Part shown: piece by piece, positions 58,835 to 64,000 of the stretch
Layout: every line of letters begins with the position of its first letter
How positions within the stretch are numbered: the stretch's first letter is position 1
Assembly: GCA_947624985.1 (NCBI GenBank)
Contig: CANQMO010000003.1
Span: 1-64,000, forward strand
From: an uncultured Oscillospiraceae bacterium
GTDB taxonomy: Bacteria > Bacillota > Clostridia > Oscillospirales > Oscillospiraceae
Direction: 5' to 3'
DNA: 64,000 bases
Notes under the pieces: model-generated
Databases searched by the model: none
What the model saw: only the letters and a program-made list of their open reading frames with translations
Told to the model about the DNA's origin: nothing
Position numbers and translations under genes: made by a program

Positions 58835-59548
58835 ATGGGCAGACCGGCATACAAGCGCGTGATCCTGAAGCTGAGCGGCGAGGCCCTGGGGGGCGAGAGC
58901 GGCCGTGGGCTGGACTTCAACATGATGAAAAAGGCCGCGCTGGCCATCAAGGCCTGCGCGGACATGGGCGTGGAGATGGGGCTCGTCACCGGCGGCGGCA
59001 ACTACTGGCGGGGCGCCAAGGACGGCGGCGGCAAGATGGAGCGGTCCCGGGCCGACCTGATGGGGATGCTGGCCACGGTGATGAACAGCCTGGCCCTGTG
59101 CGAGGTGCTGGAGCAGGTGGGCGTTTCCGCCCGGGTGATGACCATGCTGGACATGCCCCGGGTGGCGGAGCCGTATTCCTATGGCCGGGCCATGCGCCAT
59201 CTGCGCTTGGGCCGGGTGGTGCTGTTCGCCGCCGGCAGCGGCAACCCCTATTTTTCCACGGACTCCGCCGCGGCGCTGAAGGCGGCGGAGATCGGCGCGG
59301 AGGCCCTGCTCATGGCCAAGAGCATCGACGGCGTGTACACCGCCGACCCCAAGACCGACCCCACCGCCCAAAGGCTGGACCACATCGGCTACGGCGAGAT
59401 ACTCTCCAAGGACCTGAAGGTCATCGACGCGGCGGCCACCAGTCTTTTGCGGGACAACGCCATCCCCACCATGATCTTCGCTCTGGACCCGCCGGAGAAC
59501 ATCGTCCGGGTGGTCTGCGGGGAGAGACTGGGGACGCTGGTAGACTGA
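58835..59548 (+). CDS. pyrH: UMP kinase
   Basis: This 237-residue protein is bacterial UMP kinase, which phosphorylates UMP to UDP. Diagnostic segments are YKRVILKLSGEALGGESGRGLD, VTGGGNYWRGAKDGGGKMERSRADLMGMLATVMNSLAL, PYFSTDSAAALKAAEIGAEALLMAKSIDGVYTADPK and DATSLLRDN-like DAAATSLLRDNAIP. It leads the pyrH-frr-uppS-dxr-rseP-ispG cluster. Unlike the usual arrangement, rpsB-tsf is not immediately upstream. Confidence 0.97.
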   Translation: MGRPAYKRVILKLSGEALGGESGRGLDFNMMKKAALAIKACADMGVEMGLVTGGGNYWRGAKDGGGKMERSRADLMGMLATVMNSLALCEVLEQVGVSARVMTMLDMPRVAEPYSYGRAMRHLRLGRVVLFAAGSGNPYFSTDSAAALKAAEIGAEALLMAKSIDGVYTADPKTDPTAQRLDHIGYGEILSKDLKVIDAAATSLLRDNAIPTMIFALDPPENIVRVVCGERLGTLVD

Positions 59549-59593
59549 ATCGGATATTTCCATATAACAACACTGTTTAAGGAGGACCTGACC

Positions 59594-60145
59594 ATGTCTG
59601 AGCTCAAGGAATATGAAGGCAAAATGCAAAAAGCGAAGGAGTTTCTCTCCGGCCAGTTTGACTCCGTGCGGGCCGGGCGCGCCAACGCCGCGGTCCTGAA
59701 CGGTATCACCGTGGACTATTACGGCTCTCCCACGCCCATCAACCAGGTGGCGGCCATTTCCGTGCCGGACCCCCGGACGCTGGTGATCGCGCCCTGGGAC
59801 GGCTCCGTCCTCAAGGGCGTTGAAAAGGCCATCCAGGCATCCGAGCTGGGTATCAACCCCCAGAACGACGGGCGGGTGATCCGGCTGGTATTCCCGCAGC
59901 TTACCGAGGAGCGGCGCAAGGACCTGGCAAAACAGGTGCGCAAGTATGGCGAGGAGGCCAAGGTGGCCGTGCGGAACATCCGCCGGGACGCCATGGAGAA
60001 GATCAAAAAGCAGCAGAAGGCCGGGGACATCACCGAGGACGACCAGAAGGACCTGGAGAAGGAGCTGCAAAAGCTGACCGACGACAACATCAAGGACATC
60101 GACAAGCTCACCGACGCCAAGGAAAAAGAGCTGTTTGCCATATGA
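59594..60145 (+). CDS. frr: Ribosome recycling factor
   Basis: This 183-residue protein is RRF, which with EF-G splits post-termination ribosomes. The pattern FLSGQFDSVRAGRANAAVLNGITVDYYGSPTPINQVAAISVPDPRTLVIAPWD and RLVFPQLTEERRKDLAKQVRKYGEEAKVAVRNIRRDA are unmistakable. AAGGAGG precedes the start. Its stop overlaps the uppS start (ATGA). Confidence 0.98.
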   Translation: MSELKEYEGKMQKAKEFLSGQFDSVRAGRANAAVLNGITVDYYGSPTPINQVAAISVPDPRTLVIAPWDGSVLKGVEKAIQASELGINPQNDGRVIRLVFPQLTEERRKDLAKQVRKYGEEAKVAVRNIRRDAMEKIKKQQKAGDITEDDQKDLEKELQKLTDDNIKDIDKLTDAKEKELFAI

Positions 60146-60945
60146 GCGGAAAAACGCCAAACGATCTGGCGGGAGAGCCCACAGGGTTCCCCCGCCATGA
60201 GCTTGTAAAACAAACCGGGGACTTTTGCGAAGCAAAAGTCCCGGCGCCATCCAATCTCCCCCGCCATATCGCCGTCATTATGGACGGCAACGGGCGCTGG
60301 GCCCAAAGGCGGGGCCTGCCCCGGACGGCGGGCCATACCGCCGGGGCGGACAGCTTCCGCCGGGCGGCCCGGTACTGCCAAAAGCTGGGCGTGGAGTACC
60401 TGACGGTATACGCCTTTTCCACGGAAAACTGGAAGCGGCCCGCCGAAGAGGTGGCCGGTATCATGAAGCTGCTGGAAAAGTATCTGCGCCAGGCTTTGCG
60501 GGATATGGAAAAGGAGAAGATACGCATTCGCGTCTTTGGGGATCTGGCGCCCTTCTCGCCGAAGCTGCGCCAGATGTGCCAGCAGTGCATGGAGCGCTCC
60601 AGCGCCCACACCGGCGCCCAGGTGAACATATGCCTCAACTACGGAGGCCGGGACGAGATCGTCCGGGCGGCGAAGCGGTGGGCGGCGGACGGGTGTCCGG
60701 CGCTGGACGAGGATACGTTCGGCGGGTACATGTGGGGCGGGCACATCCCGGACCCGGACCTGCTGATCCGTCCCGGCGGGGAAATGCGCATATCCAACTT
60801 CCTTTTGTGGGAGCTGGCGTACGCGGAGTTTTATTTTTCCGACGTGCTGTGGCCGGATTTCGACGAGAGAGAGTTTGACAGGGCCATCGCCGCCTATCAG
60901 AACAGAGAGCGCCGGTACGGCGACGTGGGAGAGGGGAAGGTATGA
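60142..60945 (+). CDS. uppS: Isoprenyl (undecaprenyl) diphosphate synthase with N-terminal extension
   Basis: This 267-residue protein is a cis-prenyltransferase that makes the undecaprenyl carrier for cell-wall synthesis. Catalytic Asp48 is in HIAVIMDGNGRWAQRRGLPRTAGH; later motifs are YLTVYAFSTENWKRP and PDLLIRPGGEMRISNFLLWELAYAEFYF. Most family members begin only a few residues before this motif, but here about 40 extra residues precede it. Part of the extension (residues 26-34) is encoded by a perfect 11-bp palindrome. No alternative start exists downstream of the extension, and the frr stop overlaps the ATG at 60142, so the extension is probably translated. Confidence 0.93.
   Translation: MSGKTPNDLAGEPTGFPRHELVKQTGDFCEAKVPAPSNLPRHIAVIMDGNGRWAQRRGLPRTAGHTAGADSFRRAARYCQKLGVEYLTVYAFSTENWKRPAEEVAGIMKLLEKYLRQALRDMEKEKIRIRVFGDLAPFSPKLRQMCQQCMERSSAHTGAQVNICLNYGGRDEIVRAAKRWAADGCPALDEDTFGGYMWGGHIPDPDLLIRPGGEMRISNFLLWELAYAEFYFSDVLWPDFDEREFDRAIAAYQNRERRYGDVGEGKV
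60218..60242. repeat. Palindrome inside the uppS coding region
   Basis: GGGACTTTTGC-GAA-GCAAAAGTCCC is a perfect 11-bp hairpin, extendable with one bulge to about 13 pairs. It lies in frame in the UppS N-terminal extension. Confidence 0.8.
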
Positions 60946-62075
60946 TAAAGTCCGTTTCGGTACTGGGCTCCACCGGGTCCATCGGCCGGCAGTCTCTTGC
61001 GGCGGCGGAGCGGCTGGGCCTGCGGGTGGAGGCTCTGACGGCCCAGCGCAGCATTGGCCTTCTGGAGGAGCAGATCAGGAGATTCCGCCCCTCCTTCGCG
61101 GCGGTATACGACGCCAAGGCGGCGGCGGAGCTGCGTATCGCCGTGGCGGACCTGGACGTGGAGATCGGCGAGGGGCTCGAGGGCCTGCGCCGGGCGGCCA
61201 CCGTGGACTGCGAGGGCGTGGTGACGGCGGTGTCCGGCTCCGTGGGCCTGCGGCCCACGCTGGACGCCATCGCCCGGAAAAAGCGCATATGTCTGGCCAA
61301 CAAGGAGACGCTGGTGTGCGCCGGCTCTATCGTGATGAAGGCCGCGGCGGAGCAGGGCGCGCAGATCGTGCCCGTGGATTCGGAGCACTCCGCCATTTTC
61401 CAGTGTCTGGAGGGCCGGCGGGAGCAGCTGCGCAAAATACTGCTCACCGGCTCCGGCGGGCCCTTCCGGGGCTGGACCAGGGAGCAGACCGCCTCCGTCA
61501 CCCCGGAGCAGGCGGTGAAGCACCCCAACTGGCATATGGGCGCGAAAATATCCGTGGACAGCGCCACCATGATGAACAAGGGGCTGGAATTCATCGAGGC
61601 CATGCACCTTTTCGCCGTGGGGCCGGACGATATCCAGGTGGTGGTCCACCCCCAGAGCGTGATCCACTCCATGGTGGAGCTCATCGACGGCACGGTGCTG
61701 GCGCAGATGGCGGTGCCGGACATGGGCCTGCCCATCCAGTACGCCATGACCTGGCCGGACCGGGCCCCGTCGCCCTATGAACGGCTGGATTTTCGGCGGA
61801 TGAGGGACATGACCTTCGAGGCCCCCGACCTGGAAAAGACCCCCTGTCTGGCCCTGGCGATGGACTGCGCCCGTCGGGGCGGTCTCGCGCCGGCGGTCAT
61901 GAGCGCCGCCAACGAGGCGGCGGTGGCGCTGTTTTTGGCCGGACGTATCGGCTATAACGACATCTACGACCTGGTGGCCGGGGCGGTAGAGCGTGTGCCC
62001 AACAGGGCCGACCCCACCCTGGACGACATCCTGGCCGCCGACGCCGAGGCGCGGGACCTGGTGGCCCACCGATAA
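60942..62075 (+). CDS. dxr: 1-deoxy-D-xylulose 5-phosphate reductoisomerase
   Basis: This 377-residue protein is DXR, which converts DXP to 2-C-methyl-D-erythritol 4-phosphate in the non-mevalonate isoprenoid pathway. NADPH-binding VLGSTGSIGRQSL, the metal site VDSEHSAIFQCLEG, LTGSGGPFRG, HPNWHMGAKISVDSATMMNKGLEFIEA and AANEAAVALFLAGRIGY are all present. Its start overlaps the uppS stop by 4 bases. The cdsA gene that commonly lies between uppS and dxr is missing. Confidence 0.97.
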   Translation: MIKSVSVLGSTGSIGRQSLAAAERLGLRVEALTAQRSIGLLEEQIRRFRPSFAAVYDAKAAAELRIAVADLDVEIGEGLEGLRRAATVDCEGVVTAVSGSVGLRPTLDAIARKKRICLANKETLVCAGSIVMKAAAEQGAQIVPVDSEHSAIFQCLEGRREQLRKILLTGSGGPFRGWTREQTASVTPEQAVKHPNWHMGAKISVDSATMMNKGLEFIEAMHLFAVGPDDIQVVVHPQSVIHSMVELIDGTVLAQMAVPDMGLPIQYAMTWPDRAPSPYERLDFRRMRDMTFEAPDLEKTPCLALAMDCARRGGLAPAVMSAANEAAVALFLAGRIGYNDIYDLVAGAVERVPNRADPTLDDILAADAEARDLVAHR

Positions 62076-62137
62076 TTTCCGCCGTTTTGGAATAGACTGT
62101 TTCCATGACCGCTTCTGCGGTCGCGGGAGATGAGATA

Positions 62138-63217
62138 ATGAACACATTCCTCTATATCCTCTTTGCGATACTGATATTCGGCGTGCTCATCGCCGTCCAC
62201 GAGCTGGGCCACTTTCTGGCGGCCAGGCTGTGCGGGGTGAAGGTGCTGGAATTCTCCATGGGCATGGGCCCGCTTTTGTGGCACAGGCAGGCCAAAAGCG
62301 GCACCCAGATCAGCCTGCGGCTGCTGCCCATCGGCGGATTTTGCGCCATGGAGGGGGAGGACGACGAGTCCGACGATCCGGCGGCGTTCAATAACGCCGC
62401 GCCCTGGAAGCGGCTCATCATCCTGGCCGCCGGCGCCACCATGAACTTTCTGCTGGGCCTGCTGCTGGTGATCGTGTGCTTCTCGCAGGTGGAGGCGTTC
62501 ACCACGCCCACCATCACCGGCTTTATGGACGGCTGCCCTTATGAGGGGGCGGACGGCCTCATGGAGGGGGATACCTTTTACCGTATCAACGGCGAGCGGA
62601 CATATTTCTCCAGCGACGTGGGGACGTATCTGGCCCGGGGTGGCGGCGACAGGGCGGACATCGTGCTCATCCGGGACGGCCACAAGGTGCGCCTGGACGA
62701 CTATCCCATGACGCTGCGGGAATACACCGACCCGGATACCGGAGAGCAGACCATGAAATACGGCCTGTACTTCGGCGTGAAGGAGACGGGGCTTCTGGCC
62801 CGGATGAAGTACTCCTGGTACTGCGCCATGGACTTCGTGCGCATGGTGCGGCTGGGACTGACGGACCTTATCACCGGGGCGGTGGGCATGAAACAGATGA
62901 CCGGCGTGGTGGGTATCGTGGACATGATGGCCCAGGTAGGCAACCAGTCGCCCACGGTCCTGGACGCCATACTGAACATCGTATATCTGGCGGCGTTCAT
63001 CGCGGTGAACCTGGCGGTGATGAATCTGCTGCCCCTGCCGGCTCTGGACGGCGGGCGGATATTCTTCCTGCTGGTGACCTGGCTATTGGAGCGGGTGTTC
63101 CGCCGGCGGATCGACCCCAAGTATGAGGGGTATGTGAACACCGCCGGGATGGTGCTGCTGATGGGCCTTATGGTGTACGTGATGTACAACGACATAGCGA
63201 GGATCATTTTCAAATGA
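62138..63217 (+). CDS. rseP: RseP-type site-2 membrane metalloprotease
   Basis: This 359-residue protein is an M50 intramembrane protease. The zinc site H21-E-L-G-H25 lies in the first helix. A PDZ-like region sits between the helices (GFMDGCPYEGADGLMEGDTFYRINGERTY), and MNLLPLPALDGGRIFFLLV supplies the third ligand region. Such enzymes cleave anti-sigma factors and signal peptides within the membrane. The start at 62138 follows GGGAG by 8 bases; an ATG 33 bases upstream is less supported. It could in principle process the membrane protein of the ECF operon, which is speculative. Confidence 0.95.
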   Translation: MNTFLYILFAILIFGVLIAVHELGHFLAARLCGVKVLEFSMGMGPLLWHRQAKSGTQISLRLLPIGGFCAMEGEDDESDDPAAFNNAAPWKRLIILAAGATMNFLLGLLLVIVCFSQVEAFTTPTITGFMDGCPYEGADGLMEGDTFYRINGERTYFSSDVGTYLARGGGDRADIVLIRDGHKVRLDDYPMTLREYTDPDTGEQTMKYGLYFGVKETGLLARMKYSWYCAMDFVRMVRLGLTDLITGAVGMKQMTGVVGIVDMMAQVGNQSPTVLDAILNIVYLAAFIAVNLAVMNLLPLPALDGGRIFFLLVTWLLERVFRRRIDPKYEGYVNTAGMVLLMGLMVYVMYNDIARIIFK

Positions 63218-64000
63218 AACGGGACGGCACGAGAAGAATAGATGTGGGCGGGGTCCCTGTGGGCGGCGGCGCCGCCGTGACGGTACAGTCCATGTGCAAC
63301 ACCGACACCCGGGACGCCGGGGCGACCATAGAACAAATGCGCCGTCTCCGGGCCGCCGGGTGCGACATCATCCGGGTGGCCGTGCCGGACGAGGCCGCCG
63401 CCGCGGCGCTGCCGGCCATCATGGCGGAGGCGCCCATGCCCGTGGTGGCGGACATCCACTTCGACTACCGTCTGGCCCTGGCCGCGGCGGAGGCGGGGGT
63501 GAGCGCGGTGCGTATCAACCCCGGCAACATCGGCGCCCGGGAGCGGGTGGAGGCGGTGGCGCACGCCTGCAAGGACCGGGGGATCCCCATCCGTATCGGC
63601 GTGAACACCGGCTCGCTGGAGAAAAAGCTGCTGGCCAAATACGGCGGCCCCACGGCGGAAGCGCTGGTGGAGAGCGCCGCCGGGGAGATAGAGGCCCTGC
63701 ACGCGGTGGGCTTTGAGGATATCGCCCTGTCCGTGAAGGCGTCGGACGTGGCGCTGGCCGTGGCGGCGTACCGTCTCGCGGCGGAGCGGTTCGACTGCCC
63801 CCTACATGTGGGGGTCACGGAGGCGGGAACGAGCTACGGGGGGCTGGTCAACTCCGCCGTGGGTATCGGCACCCTGCTCATGGAGGGTATCGGCGACACC
63901 ATCCGGGTGAGCCTTACGGCGGACCCGGCGGAGGAGGTCCGGGCGGGTCTGGCCATATTGCGCGCCTGCGGCCTGCGCCGGGGCGGGGTACGGTTCGTGT
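63214..64000 (+). CDS. ispG: 4-hydroxy-3-methylbut-2-enyl diphosphate synthase (3' end outside window)
   Basis: The 262 codons present are the N-terminal barrel of IspG (GcpE), an iron-sulfur enzyme that converts MEcPP to HMBPP in the non-mevalonate pathway. Diagnostic segments are VTVQSMCNTDTRDAGATIEQM, GCDIIRVAVPD, VADIHFDYRLALAA, RINPGNIG, RIGVNTGSLEKKLL and LHVGVTEAGTSYGGLVNSAVGIGTLLMEGIGDTIRVSLTADP. The C-terminal cluster-binding domain lies beyond the window edge. Its start overlaps the rseP stop (ATGA). Confidence 0.96.
   Translation, partial: MKRDGTRRIDVGGVPVGGGAAVTVQSMCNTDTRDAGATIEQMRRLRAAGCDIIRVAVPDEAAAAALPAIMAEAPMPVVADIHFDYRLALAAAEAGVSAVRINPGNIGARERVEAVAHACKDRGIPIRIGVNTGSLEKKLLAKYGGPTAEALVESAAGEIEALHAVGFEDIALSVKASDVALAVAAYRLAAERFDCPLHVGVTEAGTSYGGLVNSAVGIGTLLMEGIGDTIRVSLTADPAEEVRAGLAILRACGLRRGGVRFV

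Noticed and set aside
1-64000. tRNA, rRNA or riboswitch genes
   Set aside because: No cloverleaf, rRNA segment or familiar riboswitch core was recognised in the intergenic regions on either strand; a covariance search would be needed to exclude them.

Overview
The window is GC-rich, gene-dense DNA from a spore-forming, Gram-positive anaerobe of the Clostridia. It most resembles gut Oscillospirales/Oscillospiraceae. The evidence is the Firmicutes-type ribosomal and rpoA cluster, sigma-E with its processing protease SpoIIGA, a YlmC/YmxH sporulation protein, an SLH-domain lipoprotein, and several transport and sugar-acid loci typical of plant-polysaccharide users. No phage, insertion sequence, CRISPR array, rRNA or tRNA gene was recognised.

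Layout. 1-2406: end of the alpha operon (rpsK partial, rpsD, rpoA, rplQ), followed by an unusual run of seven hairpins. 2746-4817: two G3E/COG0523 metal-handling GTPases, one with a C-terminal DUF1980-like domain and one with a 62-residue His/Asp/Glu tract. 5112-9800: SLH-transglutaminase lipoprotein, ferredoxin-nitroreductase fusion, M20 dipeptidase. 9845-13105: a minus-strand array of three DUF2975 membrane proteins, a small XRE regulator and a DUF4173 membrane protein, with an inverted repeat over the promoter. 13244-15347: ylmC-like, rpsB, tsf. 15812-19174: ECF sigma factor, membrane protein, ABC ATPase and permease, bracketed by two copies of the same hairpin. 19450-23422: O-antigen-ligase-like protein, ATP-grasp enzyme, esterase, 5-formyl-THF cyclo-ligase.

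23419-32601 is a galactan/galactoside locus: intracellular GH42 beta-galactosidase, MalEFG-type ABC importer, an unrecognised 612-residue protein, a zinc-ribbon protein and an intracellular GH53 galactanase. 33472-44462 is a galacturonate (pectin) locus: KdgF-like cupin, TRAP transporter (P, Q, M), KDG kinase, UxaC, MFS transporter, UxaB and UxaA. Together these take galacturonate to 2-keto-3-deoxy-6-phosphogluconate; the KDPG aldolase is not in the window. 44480-51569: HIT protein, GH3 glycosidase and an MglBAC galactose/ribose-type ABC importer.

51724-64000: Pro/Thr-rich membrane protein, pyruvate kinase, dusB, an LTA-synthase-like sulfatase, the sigE/spoIIGA operon, then pyrH-frr-uppS-dxr-rseP-ispG (partial), a translation/isoprenoid cluster that lacks the usual cdsA and is separated from rpsB-tsf by about 43 kb.

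The most unusual signals are structural. A two-module hairpin repeat covaries between its two copies and supplies the stop codon of the convergent gene in both. A palindrome lies in frame in an N-terminal extension of UppS. Stable hairpins follow all three solute-binding-protein genes, whose products have near-identical signal peptides without a lipobox cysteine.
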